Below, one piece after another: positions 31,842 through 40,786 of a DNA stretch of 64,000 nucleotides. The number at the start of each line of letters is the position of its first letter. Position 1 is the first letter of the stretch. The stretch spans positions 1-64,000 of the forward strand of contig DYCF01000011.1 in the NCBI GenBank assembly GCA_019418225.1, written 5' to 3'. The position numbers were made by a program, and so were the translations under genes. Under the pieces are notes generated by a model that worked only from the letters and a program-made list of their open reading frames with translations, was not told the DNA's origin and ran no database searches. The DNA comes from Clostridiales bacterium (GTDB lineage Bacteria > Bacillota > Clostridia > Lachnospirales > Cellulosilyticaceae).

Positions 31842-34373
31842 CTACCTACTTGTATCTTTCTTCTTATAAATTAAACTTAAGCCAAATAAGGCTGCTACAA
31901 GCGTTATGATTTGCCAAAATAGTCCCCTATCACCTGTCTGTGGGTTGTCTGTTTTTTCTGTTACCTTATCAGACTTATTATTTTCTTCAGAACTACTTAT
32001 TTCTCCACTATTATCTGTTAAGGATTCATCCACTCCAGGCGCATCTGTATTTTCCTGATGTTCTTCATCTATTTCATTGCCATTTGATGTGTCACCAGGT
32101 ATTTCCGGATTAATAGGTCCACTAGGTACTTCTTCATCTGGAATCTCTATTTCATCATCTGGCATTTCAGGTGTTGTTATACTGTCATCTATATCTGTAC
32201 CCGTTCCTGGCAATGTTTCATCTGGTATCTCTATTTCATCCTCATCATCACTAGGTATTTCTGGTATCCCCGGATTAATAGGTCCCGCTGGTAAATCCTC
32301 ATCCGGAATCTCTACCTCATCTTCTGGAGTTTCTGAATCTTCCCCTGGTATACTTGGCTTATCCGGTTCTTCTGTTCCTTCCCCTGGTATACTTGGCTTA
32401 TCCGGTTCTTCTGTTCCTTCCCCTGGTACACTTGGCTTATCCGGTTCTTCTGTTCCTTCTCCTGGTACACTTGGCTTATCCGGTTCTTCTGTTCCTTCCC
32501 CTGGTACACTTGGCTTATCTGGTTCTTCCACATCACCTGAACCGCCTTGTTCTGGCGGTATAATTTCTTTTCTTTTATATTTAAAAGTCAATTCATATAC
32601 TTTATCACCTTCAAGTATGATTGACTCCCTCCCCTTTATATTTGCTAATTCTAATCTAGAAGAACCTTCTGCTTCCATTTCATATATTTCTATTTCATCT
32701 ATTTCATATTTTTCATAAGCTGCATATTTTCCATTAGCTGTTGTATCTATATAGTCCTCAACTTGCAAATTTGTCCCTACTTCTAAACTCATTTGAATAT
32801 TATAATCATCATCATCATTATTATATTCATATTGATGATACATATTTACCTGGACATCTTTAGTTGACACCTCATATTGAAGATTTATTTCTTGATTTGC
32901 CTGTGTGAACTTATATGTATAAGGCAATACCTCAACCTCTGTTACCCACTCACCATTCTGATTAATTTCACCTTGAATAAAATCATAATTATTATTTTTA
33001 TCTAGCTTCGATATATCTAATGGTTCAATATTTAGTTCTTCACGCACATTAGCCGTCCCATTAATCCAAATTATATCCTCTGGTAATTCTCCATAAGGAT
33101 TTCCATATTGTGCCTTAACTTGTAAAAGTACCTTTTGTGTCTCGCGCGCTTCATACACTACATCCACATAAGGCATAACATATAAATAGGCTGTTGCCAC
33201 ATCAAACTTTTCTAATTTATCTTTTACCTCATAATCGAATTGAATCTCACCGACATAATTGTTCTCTGGTTTGATTACAAACTGTCCACGTTCATCAGCA
33301 TATGCTATATGGGCAACTTTCTCTTCATCCTTATAAATATCATAGGCTACTTCATTTGCTTTAACCGTACGAAATGCATCATTTGTACCTTCTATAATTT
33401 TAGCTGTTACTGCTTTATTTACACTATCATTAGCTAAAAGTCCCTTTGTTTCTTGTACTATACTCATCTTATTTGATGGAATGGCATAAGTCTCTGAAAA
33501 GGCATGTACTTCCGCCTTAGGATTTTCCTCAAATTCTAAAACCATTTCATCCATACCACCACCACCACCTGGTGAATTATCTTCTGTAAAGATATCAATT
33601 ACAAACTTCGTACCACTACTAGCGCCACCTGTTGTCTCATGCATAACATTTCCTATATTATCAATAGTTGCTTCTGCATACCATCCATCTGTTACCTTAG
33701 GCCCTATCTGGGTATTACGATCCGCATAAGTTCCTGATTTTCCATAAAATGATTGAATCACACCATTATTGGTCTTATTAGCTGTCCCAGTCCAGAATGC
33801 TAAATAATTCATAAAATAATACTCTGAATTTGAATTATCATCAATAAGGCCACTTACTTCTTCTGGATATACAAAAACATAAATATTATCATTAATAGGA
33901 ATGATATTCCCATTATTCAAATGACTATATTGCTCTTGTACAACAGAGCTAAGCCTCACAAAATCTTCTGTTGTATATCCTTCTGGAATTTCAAAATATC
34001 CTCTAAATCTCCTAAGATCTACTCTATTTTGTGTTTTCCATGTAGCAGAAGAATGTATCTTTCCCGTTATTTTATCAATATAACGTCTATAATATGAATT
34101 ATACGGTCCATCCCATATAAGCACTTCTTCTGTTATAGGTGTCTCAATGCTATTAGCCGTCTGCCAATCCCATTTTCGCTCCACTACACCTAATACTTTT
34201 TCCTTCTCCTCACTACTACGTGTCCACCTTATAGGTGCCAAAACTGACTTCGTATAGTCTCTACTTTTTTGCAGACTATCTTCTGCTTCAGCGTATAATG
34301 GCATTTGACCTATTAGCAAACTCATAACTACACTTAAGATTATGCCTTGCCTTTTGCAAATTGATTTACTCAT
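31842..34373 (-). CDS. Cell-wall anchored repeat protein with NPQTG sorting signal
   Basis: 843 residues. Signal peptide (IILSVVMSLLIGQMPLYAEA), then a large globular region with no family I recognise. Next comes a Pro/Glu/Asp spacer of five 13-residue repeats (EEPDKPSVPGEGT, the last degenerate), then two longer repeats around EVEIPDEDLPAGPINP. It ends in NPQTGDRGLFWQ, a hydrophobic span and KKKDTSR, a sorting signal. It should be anchored by the adjacent class B sortase. Start at 34373 has AAGGAG 7 bp upstream; the longer frame to 34397 contains that site. The following sortase gene is in the same frame. Confidence 0.88.
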   Translation of the reverse strand: MSKSICKRQGIILSVVMSLLIGQMPLYAEAEDSLQKSRDYTKSVLAPIRWTRSSEEKEKVLGVVERKWDWQTANSIETPITEEVLIWDGPYNSYYRRYIDKITGKIHSSATWKTQNRVDLRRFRGYFEIPEGYTTEDFVRLSSVVQEQYSHLNNGNIIPINDNIYVFVYPEEVSGLIDDNSNSEYYFMNYLAFWTGTANKTNNGVIQSFYGKSGTYADRNTQIGPKVTDGWYAEATIDNIGNVMHETTGGASSGTKFVIDIFTEDNSPGGGGGMDEMVLEFEENPKAEVHAFSETYAIPSNKMSIVQETKGLLANDSVNKAVTAKIIEGTNDAFRTVKANEVAYDIYKDEEKVAHIAYADERGQFVIKPENNYVGEIQFDYEVKDKLEKFDVATAYLYVMPYVDVVYEARETQKVLLQVKAQYGNPYGELPEDIIWINGTANVREELNIEPLDISKLDKNNNYDFIQGEINQNGEWVTEVEVLPYTYKFTQANQEINLQYEVSTKDVQVNMYHQYEYNNDDDDYNIQMSLEVGTNLQVEDYIDTTANGKYAAYEKYEIDEIEIYEMEAEGSSRLELANIKGRESIILEGDKVYELTFKYKRKEIIPPEQGGSGDVEEPDKPSVPGEGTEEPDKPSVPGEGTEEPDKPSVPGEGTEEPDKPSIPGEGTEEPDKPSIPGEDSETPEDEVEIPDEDLPAGPINPGIPEIPSDDEDEIEIPDETLPGTGTDIDDSITTPEMPDDEIEIPDEEVPSGPINPEIPGDTSNGNEIDEEHQENTDAPGVDESLTDNSGEISSSEENNKSDKVTEKTDNPQTGDRGLFWQIITLVAALFGLSLIYKKKDTSR
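32345..32530. repeat. 39-bp coding repeats in the surface-protein gene
   Basis: About five consecutive 39-bp units encode the 13-residue EEPDKPSVPGEGT repeat; neighbouring units are almost identical at DNA level, with Ile for Val in two. Such sites change copy number by slippage or recombination. Confidence 0.85.
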
Positions 34374-34533
34374 GCAATACTCCTTTTTGCTAATCATATA
34401 TTCCCCAATTCAACATAATCTCCTTTATTTATTATGTAGGCAAACTTATATATAAGCAACTGTTTTTATTCAATAATAATAATTACTTACTATTTTTCTT
34501 TTTATCATTCTTATTTACAAGTCTCTACATCAT

Positions 34534-34573
34534 AAAACCTGCTAATGAGGTCTTGATTTCATTAGCAGGTTTT
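34534..34573. terminator. Terminator of the TIM-barrel gene / bidirectional hairpin
   Basis: AAAACCTGCTAATGA (34534-34548) pairs with TCATTAGCAGGTTTT (34559-34573). It lies 54 bp past the stop of the TIM-barrel gene (leftward) and upstream of the surface-protein start. The rest of the 34374-34626 gap holds no gene. Confidence 0.8.
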
Positions 34574-34626
34574 AACTTACTTATTATAGATATATAATTT
34601 TATATATCTATAATTTTTACCCTTAA

Positions 34627-35451
34627 CTATGCTTCAACTAAAGCACTCATAAAAGCATAATCTGCTTTTGCTTCTGCTGGTTTAATTTCTTCTCTTAATA
34701 CAGTTACTTCTGGTCTATTTACTTTAACCCAGTCAATGACACGTTTAAAGTTAGCTTCATTGTCTTGAAGAGTTGTTTTCTCAAGCTCGCCTTCTTTATT
34801 AAGTCTTGTTCCTTTCATATGTAATGCACATATTTTATGACCAAAGGCTTCAAAAGCACGATCCCATAAGTTTTCTTGCCCTTTAATATTATCTTTTGTA
34901 AGTAAATTAACAGGATCAAAAATAATTTTAAGTCTATCGGATGGCACAAGTTCTAATAATTCTTTTGTCAGCTCTGGGGTATTTAACGTATGAAGTGCTA
35001 CAGGTTCAATCGCAACGTCAAGACCAATTTCTTCACCTTTTTTCACAATTTGTCTTACAGAATCTACAAGTCCCTCAAAAGCAACTCTTCTTTCTTCATC
35101 TGTTGCATGAATATTGAAGTGTGTTGTTTCTGAACCGATACACTCTGCACCAAGTGCTTTGGCTATATCCATACCTATTAAAAATTTATCTACCTGTTTT
35201 TGTCTTTCTGCCGCATCTAACATGCCAAGTTCTACATAGCAACCAAATACAGGAATTTTAATATCATATTTTTCACAAGCTGCCTTAATCTCTGCAATAA
35301 GCTTATCATCTACTCCTTCAATACCGCCTACACCTTCTATTGCTTTAGGAATAGCAAGCTGAATACGATGGAATCCATCTCCTGAAATACGGCTAAATAA
35401 GTCTTCTAGCCCAGATTTTCCATAGTCATGTGCACGTAATCCAATATACAT
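34627..35451 (-). CDS. Sugar-phosphate isomerase/epimerase-like TIM barrel
   Basis: 274 residues, xylose-isomerase-like TIM barrel with metal residues in DVAIEPVALHT, IIFDPVNLLT, ALHMKGTRL and VLREEIKP. Family members interconvert keto and aldo sugars or act on uronates. Start chosen as the second ATG (35451) because AAGGAG is 8 bp upstream. It is the last gene of the uxaB-uxaA-kduD-kduI direction, but a terminator-like palindrome at 35505-35540 separates it from kduI, so it may have its own promoter. Possible role on an uronate intermediate; substrate unknown. Confidence 0.8.
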   Translation of the reverse strand: MYIGLRAHDYGKSGLEDLFSRISGDGFHRIQLAIPKAIEGVGGIEGVDDKLIAEIKAACEKYDIKIPVFGCYVELGMLDAAERQKQVDKFLIGMDIAKALGAECIGSETTHFNIHATDEERRVAFEGLVDSVRQIVKKGEEIGLDVAIEPVALHTLNTPELTKELLELVPSDRLKIIFDPVNLLTKDNIKGQENLWDRAFEAFGHKICALHMKGTRLNKEGELEKTTLQDNEANFKRVIDWVKVNRPEVTVLREEIKPAEAKADYAFMSALVEA

Positions 35452-35504
35452 TATCATTTCTCCTTCTTGTTTTATACTTATATTTATAATTAATTCTTAG
35501 TTGA

Positions 35505-35540
35505 GAAAAGCACTACTTTAAGCTTAAAGTAGTGCTTTTA
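35505..35540. terminator. Long palindrome terminator between kduI and TIM-barrel gene
   Basis: AAAAGCACTACTTTA joined directly to its complement around AGCT, a loopless 34-bp dyad with A/T tails. It is 160 bp after kduI and 54 bp before the TIM-barrel start. Confidence 0.75.
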
Positions 35541-35595
35541 CTTGAGGGCGATTTTAAAGTATTTCTATATAATACGTTTTATTTTTATTTTATGT

Positions 35596-35635
35596 TAGTT
35601 CAGTTTTTTAGTTCAGTTTTTTAATAGTTCAGTTT
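35596..35635. repeat. Three short TAGTTCAGTTT repeats
   Basis: TAGTTCAGTTT occurs at 35596, 35609 and 35625 (spacing 13 and 16 bp), between kduI and the TIM-barrel gene. Role unknown. Confidence 0.45.
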
Positions 35636-35699
35636 GGTATTCATGTTTTGTTTAAAAGTAATTATTTAAGCGTTCCGATCTATACTAACCTGTCGACAA

Positions 35700-36530
35700 T
35701 TAGCGAAGATCTTTTGTTGCAATGTGGTCCATATCATCAAAGTTTTGGTTCTCACCAACCATTCCCCAGATGAATGTATACGCTTTTGTACCTACACCAC
35801 TATGAATTGAGAAGCTTGGTGAAATAACTGCTTCTTCATTTTGCATTACAAGGTGTCTTGTTTCTTGTGGTTCACCCATCATATGGAATACCACATCGTT
35901 TTCTGACATATCGAAGTATAAGTATACTTCCATTCTTCTTTCATGTGTATGAGAAGGCATAGTATTCCATAAGCTTCCGCTTTGAAGTTCTGTCATACCC
36001 ATTGAAAGTTGGCAGCTTTCGCAAACTGCTGGATGAATGTATTGGTTAAGTGTTCTAACATTAGCTTCTTCAGGTGTTCCAAGATAGCGTTTGTTAGCAT
36101 CTTCATAACGAATTTTGTGCATTGGATACACATGGTGTGCTGGTGCACTATTGATATAGAATTTAGCAGGATTTGCTGCATCATCACTCTCGAAAGAAAC
36201 TTCTTTAGTTTCTTTACCGATGTAAAGACCAGCTTTTGTTTCCATTTCTACTCTTTGACCATCTACTACGATAGTACCTTTGCCACCGATATTGATAACA
36301 CCCATTTCTCTTCTTTCTAAGAAGTAATCACTACCAAGTTCTTTTGCACCCTCGATAGCAATCGGGCTTGTTGTAGGAACAGCGCCCCCTACAATAATTC
36401 TATCCACGTGACTATACACAAATTTGATTTCACCTGGTACAAATAAGTTCTGAATAAGGAAATTCTCTCTCATTTCCTCAGTAGTCATTGTCTTAGCCTC
36501 TTTAGGGCTCACACTATATCTTACTTCCAT
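35700..36530 (-). CDS. kduI: 5-keto-4-deoxyuronate isomerase
   Basis: 276 residues, the standard KduI length. Starts MEVRYSVSPKEAKTMTTEEM; cupin-like core with the metal ligands in PSHTHERRMEVYLYFD (His, His, Glu) and HSGVGTKAYTFIWGM (His). It isomerises 5-keto-4-deoxyuronate, from unsaturated galacturonate, to 2,5-diketo-3-deoxygluconate, the KduD substrate. Start at 36530 has AAAGGAG about 10 bp upstream; the longer frame to 36560 is not supported. It is 349 bp from kduD, an unusual gap in an operon, filled by a long inverted repeat. Confidence 0.93.
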   Translation of the reverse strand: MEVRYSVSPKEAKTMTTEEMRENFLIQNLFVPGEIKFVYSHVDRIIVGGAVPTTSPIAIEGAKELGSDYFLERREMGVINIGGKGTIVVDGQRVEMETKAGLYIGKETKEVSFESDDAANPAKFYINSAPAHHVYPMHKIRYEDANKRYLGTPEEANVRTLNQYIHPAVCESCQLSMGMTELQSGSLWNTMPSHTHERRMEVYLYFDMSENDVVFHMMGEPQETRHLVMQNEEAVISPSFSIHSGVGTKAYTFIWGMVGENQNFDDMDHIATKDLR

Positions 36531-36675
36531 GGTTATATGCTCCTTTATAAGCAGTATCACTCAAACTCTCACCAGTTCGGCAATACTCCCTACCCTCTAT
36601 AAGTATTTAATTGCTTCCTACAAAGTAAAACAGTTTGCCTCTCTCTTTTCTCCCCCTAAGGCTTCAAAAAGAGAG

Positions 36676-36858
36676 CTGGGTACTTGACTGCTGATAGTCT
36701 ACCTTTGGAATAATTTGATGATGCTCTTAGTGAAATATTTAAAGTGGTTTTAGCCGTGCTGTCTGAGCAAAGCGAGTTCACTGCGTTACTTTAAACATTG
36801 AGCTTAGAGCATCACAAATTATGGAGAGTGTAGCTATCAGCAGTCAAGTGACCCAGCG
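36676..36858. repeat. 183-bp imperfect inverted repeat between kduD and kduI
   Basis: The left arm (36676-36759) and right arm (36784-36858, reversed) share GCTGGGT, ACTTGACTGCTGATAG, CTAC, AATTTG, TGATGCTCT and TTTAAAGT in the same order with small indels. The loop around 36760-36783 contains CTGTCTGAGCAAAGCGAGTT. A further CTCTCTTTT/AAAAAGAGAG stem lies at 36632-36675. As RNA it would form a long hairpin inside the uronate operon transcript. It looks like a MITE- or REP-type element; no transposase nearby. Confidence 0.6.
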
Positions 36859-36879
36859 GCCCTTATTTTGACAACCTTA

Positions 36880-37641
36880 TTATCTAGCTAACCATCCACC
36901 ATCAACAGCTACTGTGTAACCATTTACGTAGTTAGATGCTTCTGATGCTAAGAATACTGCAGGACCTTGCATATCTTCTGGTGTTCCCCAGCGACCCGCT
37001 GGAATACGATCTAAGATAGCTTCACTTCTATCTTGGTCTGCTCTAAGAGCTGCTGTATTGTTTGTAGCCATGTATCCTGGAGCGATAGCATTTACATTGA
37101 TACCTTTGCTAGCCCACTCATTAGCCATAGCTCTTGTAATACCCATTACAGCTGATTTAGATGCTGTGTAAGATGGTACACGGATACCACCTTGGAATGA
37201 AAGCATAGATGCGATATTGATGATTTTACCGCCATTACCTTGTTCAATGAATTTTTTAGCTGCAGCTTGGCAGAAGAAGAATACTGTTTTTAAGTTAATG
37301 TTGATAACATCGTCCCAATTTTGCATAGAGAAATCGATAGCATCTTCTCTTCTGATGATACCAGCGTTGTTTACTAAGATATCAAATCTGCCGAATTTTT
37401 CCATAGCAGTATTGATGATACCTTCGATTGGATCTGTAGACATAAGGTTAGCTACAACACCTACGAATTCTCCGCCTTTTTCTTCAACAGCTTTTTGTGT
37501 TTCTGGCATTTCTACATAGTCAACGCCTACTACTTTAGCGCCTGCTTCAGCGTATGCTAAACAAATTCCTTGACCTAAACCTGTAGAAGCTCCTGTTACG
37601 ATTGCAACTTTACCTTTTAAACTAAATTGATCTAAAATCAT
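36880..37641 (-). CDS. kduD: 2-dehydro-3-deoxy-D-gluconate 5-dehydrogenase
   Basis: 253 residues, the same length as known KduD. Classical short-chain dehydrogenase: AIVTGASTGLGQG (NAD binding), NNAGIIRREDA, catalytic Ser in INIASMLSF, and YTASK (Tyr, Lys). It reduces 2,5-diketo-3-deoxygluconate to KDG, using the product of kduI downstream. Located 57 bp after uxaA, GGAGGT before ATG. KDG kinase and aldolase are not in this window. Confidence 0.92.
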   Translation of the reverse strand: MILDQFSLKGKVAIVTGASTGLGQGICLAYAEAGAKVVGVDYVEMPETQKAVEEKGGEFVGVVANLMSTDPIEGIINTAMEKFGRFDILVNNAGIIRREDAIDFSMQNWDDVININLKTVFFFCQAAAKKFIEQGNGGKIINIASMLSFQGGIRVPSYTASKSAVMGITRAMANEWASKGINVNAIAPGYMATNNTAALRADQDRSEAILDRIPAGRWGTPEDMQGPAVFLASEASNYVNGYTVAVDGGWLAR

Positions 37642-37698
37642 TTTATTACCTCCGCTTAAATTATATATTTTTAAAATGTGTTGTCACCTAATTATGTA

Positions 37699-39135
37699 TT
37701 AGAGTGTTACGCCATCTTTAAAGATAGCAAGATCACGGATACCGTGCTCTTCTGTTCTTGAATGAATTCTTCCTGATGCTAAATCTAAAATATAGCTATA
37801 GAAGTCTTCTGATACTTCTTTCATTTCTTTTCCAAGTAATAATTGCCCTGCATTGAAATCAATCCAGTTTTTCTTCTTAGCGAAGAGTTCATTGTTACTT
37901 GAAATTTTAACTGTTGGTACTGGTGCGCCAAATGGTGTACCACGACCTGTTGTGAAAAGTACGATGTGCGCGCCTGATACAGCAAGTGCTGTAGAAGCTA
38001 CAAGGTCATTCCCTGGTGCTTGAAGTAAGTTAAGCCCCTTAGTACATACACTTTGACCATATGTTAAAACATCTACTACTGGCGCTGAACCACCTTTTTG
38101 TGTACATCCTAAAGATTTATCTTCAAGTGTTGAGATACCACCTTTTTTATTTCCTGGAGATGGATTTTCATAAACTACTTGGTCATATCTGATGAAGTAG
38201 TTTTTAAAGTTATTAATAAGTGAAACTGTTTTATCAAAGATTTCTTCGTTGATGCAGCGTTTCATAAGAAGTGTTTCTGCTCCAAACATTTCTGGTACTT
38301 CTGTAAGAATAGTTGTACCACCTTCACTAATTAATCTATCAGATACAGCACCTACAAGTGGGTTCGCTGTAATCCCTGAGAATCCATCAGAACCACCGCA
38401 TTTAAGACCAATAATAAGTTCAGATGCTGGTACTTCTTCTCTAGTAAATGTACTTGCATACTCTACTAATTCTGCAATCACTTCTAGTGCTTTTTCTACC
38501 TCATCTTCATGTTCTTGACAAATTACAAATTTAACGCGGTTTTCATCATAATCACCGATTACTTCTTTGAAGCTTTCAATAGTATTGTTTTCACAGCCAA
38601 GGCCAAGTACAAGTACCGCACCTGCATTTGGATGATTTACAAGGCCTGCTAATGCTTTTTGTGTATTAACATGGTCCTCGCTAAGTTGTGAACAACCATA
38701 TGGATGTGTGAAAGTATGAATACCTTCTACATTTCCTTTAATTAATTCTTGGCTTTGTTTCTCAATAATTTTAGCAATATCATTTACACAGCCAACTGTT
38801 GGAATAATCCAAACCTCATTACGAATACCCACTTTGCCATTTGGTCTTTTATAACCCATGAATGTTGATGGCGCGTGCATTTCGATTGGTGTTACTTCTG
38901 GCTCATAGCTATATTCAAGAAGATCGCCAAGTCCTGTTTTGAGGTTATGCGTATGTACCCAATCGCCTGCTTTGATATCGCAAGTTGCTATCCCAATAGG
39001 GTTACCATACTTGATAACAGGCTCTCCTGCTTTGATATCAACTAAAGCTCTTTTATGTCCTGCAGGAATAGCTTCAGTGGCAACTAAAGCTACTTCTACA
39101 TTGTCTTTTTCATTAATTTTGATGAAATCTAACAT
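37699..39135 (-). CDS. uxaA: Altronate dehydratase
   Basis: 478 residues. N-terminal SAF-like domain (residues 1-100, e.g. GDWVHTHNLKTGLGDLLEY) followed by the UxaA family domain: GYKRPNGKVGIRNEVWIIPT, the Fe-S/metal cysteines in GCVND, HPYGCSQL, LGCENN and KCGGSDGFSG. It converts altronate to KDG. The start is 4 bp past the uxaB stop, with AGGAGA before ATG, so the two are translationally coupled. Complete family length. Confidence 0.92.
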   Translation of the reverse strand: MLDFIKINEKDNVEVALVATEAIPAGHKRALVDIKAGEPVIKYGNPIGIATCDIKAGDWVHTHNLKTGLGDLLEYSYEPEVTPIEMHAPSTFMGYKRPNGKVGIRNEVWIIPTVGCVNDIAKIIEKQSQELIKGNVEGIHTFTHPYGCSQLSEDHVNTQKALAGLVNHPNAGAVLVLGLGCENNTIESFKEVIGDYDENRVKFVICQEHEDEVEKALEVIAELVEYASTFTREEVPASELIIGLKCGGSDGFSGITANPLVGAVSDRLISEGGTTILTEVPEMFGAETLLMKRCINEEIFDKTVSLINNFKNYFIRYDQVVYENPSPGNKKGGISTLEDKSLGCTQKGGSAPVVDVLTYGQSVCTKGLNLLQAPGNDLVASTALAVSGAHIVLFTTGRGTPFGAPVPTVKISSNNELFAKKKNWIDFNAGQLLLGKEMKEVSEDFYSYILDLASGRIHSRTEEHGIRDLAIFKDGVTL

Positions 39136-39139
39136 AGAA

Positions 39140-40606
39140 TTATTCTCCTATAAGTTCTTCGAGTGCAGTTCTCATACCTACTTCAGCAATTCTGTTTAAG
39201 TGAGCTGTAACTGTTTCATTGAAGTTAGCATATTCGCCTAAGTCTTTGCCCCAGAATTTTGTATTTGAAGTGAAGTCTTTAACAAGTGTAGCAGTATCTA
39301 CCTTACCAACTCTTGATGCAAAGAATTCAAGTACATCTTTGTCATCCATGATTCTGTATGTTTCTTCGCCACGTTTACCGATTAAAGCACCATCTACAAT
39401 TTCTGTACCATGGTAGAATGCCATAAGTGCAGCAAATGAGAATGTTAAGTATTTAGGAATAGAACCTTTAGCTTCGTAGTGATCGTGGAAGCTTACAAGG
39501 TTTCTAGCTTTCCATTTAGATACTGAGTTAAGAGAAATCGCAAGTACACTGTGGTCGATGAATGGATTTTCAAAACGTTCAATAACTGAGTTTGTGAATG
39601 CTACAACTTCATCATGTGGAAGGTCTACTGTTGGTACGATTTCATCGAATAATAAGTGTTCCATGTATGTACGAACTGTTTTATCTTCCATACAACCTCT
39701 AACAATATCTTGACCAGCAAGGTATCCAGCGAGAACTGTACCTGTGTGACCGCCATTTAAGATACGCACTTTACGATCTCTGTATGGTTTTAAGTTATCT
39801 GTAAACACTACATTACATCCAGCTTTGTCAAGTGGGAATGATGCTGAGATATCTTCTTTACTTTCAATAACCCAAAGACCGAATGGTTCTGCTACGTCTA
39901 ATAAATCATCTTGGTATCCAAGTTCGCTGCAAAGTGCTGCTGCTTCTTCTCTTGGATATCCTGTTACAATTCTATCTACTAATGTATTACAGAAAATATT
40001 AGCTTCTTCTACCCATTTAGCAAAAGCTTCGCCAAGGTTCCAAAGTTCTACGTATTTAAGAATACATTCTTTTAATTTTCCACCGTTATTTTCAATAAGT
40101 TCTACTGGAAGGATTTTTAACCCTTTTGTCATATCACCATTGAAGTGTGTATATCTATCAAAAAGGAATTTTGTAAGTTTACCTGGGTAAGTATTTGGAG
40201 GTGCGAGTTCAAATTTATCGCTTTCATCATATACAATACCAGCTTCTGTTGTATTAGATACAATAAATTCAAGTGTATCAACTTTTGATAATGCTTCATA
40301 TTTTTCATAATCTTCATTAGCAGCTACGCTATCAGATACACATGTAATAATTCTTTTTTCATTAACTGTTTCCCCATTTGCTTTACCTCTAAGGATTACA
40401 GTGTATGTATTATCTTGTGCTTCGAAACGTTCTAGGTTTCCAAAAGTAATAGGTTTAACTAATGCTACAGAGCCATCGAAACATTCTTTTTCATTAGCTA
40501 CGTCAATCATTTGTTCAACGAATGCTCTTAAGAAGTTTCCTTCTCCGTATTGTACTACTTTAAGTGGGCGCACTTTTTTGTTTGCAACTTCATTCACTTT
40601 TTTCAT
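39140..40606 (-). CDS. uxaB: Tagaturonate reductase
   Basis: 488 residues, mannitol/uronate dehydrogenase family: KVVQYGEGNFLRAFVEQMID for NAD binding, RKVRILNGGHTGTVLAGYLAG near residue 270, and LAISLNSVSKWKARNLVS. It reduces tagaturonate to altronate and is the first gene of the operon uxaB-uxaA-kduD-kduI. A near-consensus promoter (40661-40689) and a LacI-type operator (40641-40654) lie just upstream. GGAGGT before the ATG. Confidence 0.93.
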   Translation of the reverse strand: MKKVNEVANKKVRPLKVVQYGEGNFLRAFVEQMIDVANEKECFDGSVALVKPITFGNLERFEAQDNTYTVILRGKANGETVNEKRIITCVSDSVAANEDYEKYEALSKVDTLEFIVSNTTEAGIVYDESDKFELAPPNTYPGKLTKFLFDRYTHFNGDMTKGLKILPVELIENNGGKLKECILKYVELWNLGEAFAKWVEEANIFCNTLVDRIVTGYPREEAAALCSELGYQDDLLDVAEPFGLWVIESKEDISASFPLDKAGCNVVFTDNLKPYRDRKVRILNGGHTGTVLAGYLAGQDIVRGCMEDKTVRTYMEHLLFDEIVPTVDLPHDEVVAFTNSVIERFENPFIDHSVLAISLNSVSKWKARNLVSFHDHYEAKGSIPKYLTFSFAALMAFYHGTEIVDGALIGKRGEETYRIMDDKDVLEFFASRVGKVDTATLVKDFTSNTKFWGKDLGEYANFNETVTAHLNRIAEVGMRTALEELIGE

Positions 40607-40640
40607 AATCTTGTTTTACCTCCGTTTTGTAGGCCGTTTT

Positions 40641-40654
40641 TGTAAGCCCTTACA
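40641..40654. promoter_or_regulatory. LacI-type operator at uxaB start
   Basis: TGTAAG-CC-CTTACA, matching the operator at 40751-40768 on the regulator side. It falls directly downstream of the uxaB -10, at the transcription start. Confidence 0.75.
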
Positions 40655-40660
40655 TTTTTG

Positions 40661-40689
40661 ATTGTAATAATAAAAAATATAAAAGTCAA
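40661..40689 (-). promoter_or_regulatory. uxaB operon promoter
   Basis: TTGACT (40684-40689), 17-bp spacer, TACAAT (40661-40666) on the minus strand. Confidence 0.75.
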
Positions 40690-40717
40690 TAATATTTATA
40701 AAAATTTTTAATACCCG

Positions 40718-40746
40718 TTGACTTTATTTTTTTTTAAAATTATAAT
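40718..40746 (+). promoter_or_regulatory. LacI-regulator promoter
   Basis: TTGACT (40718-40723), 17-bp spacer, TATAAT (40741-40746). Divergent from the uxaB promoter, 28 bp between the two -35 boxes. Confidence 0.75.
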
Positions 40747-40750
40747 CATT

Positions 40751-40768
40751 TATGTAAGCACTTACATA
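40751..40768. promoter_or_regulatory. LacI-type operator at regulator start
   Basis: TATGTAAG-CA-CTTACATA, an 8-bp perfect dyad just downstream of the -10 of the regulator gene; implies autoregulation. Confidence 0.75.
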
Positions 40769-40786
40769 TCCAGAGGGGTGAATTTT

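Noticed and set aside
32345..32530. Short regular repeats resembling a CRISPR array
   Set aside because: The 39-bp units are contiguous with no spacers and encode the EEPDKPSVPGEGT repeats of the surface protein.
32077..32718. Long rightward open frame opposite the surface-protein gene
   Set aside because: It is a Ser/Gly/Pro-rich shadow of the repeat region, without a ribosome binding site.
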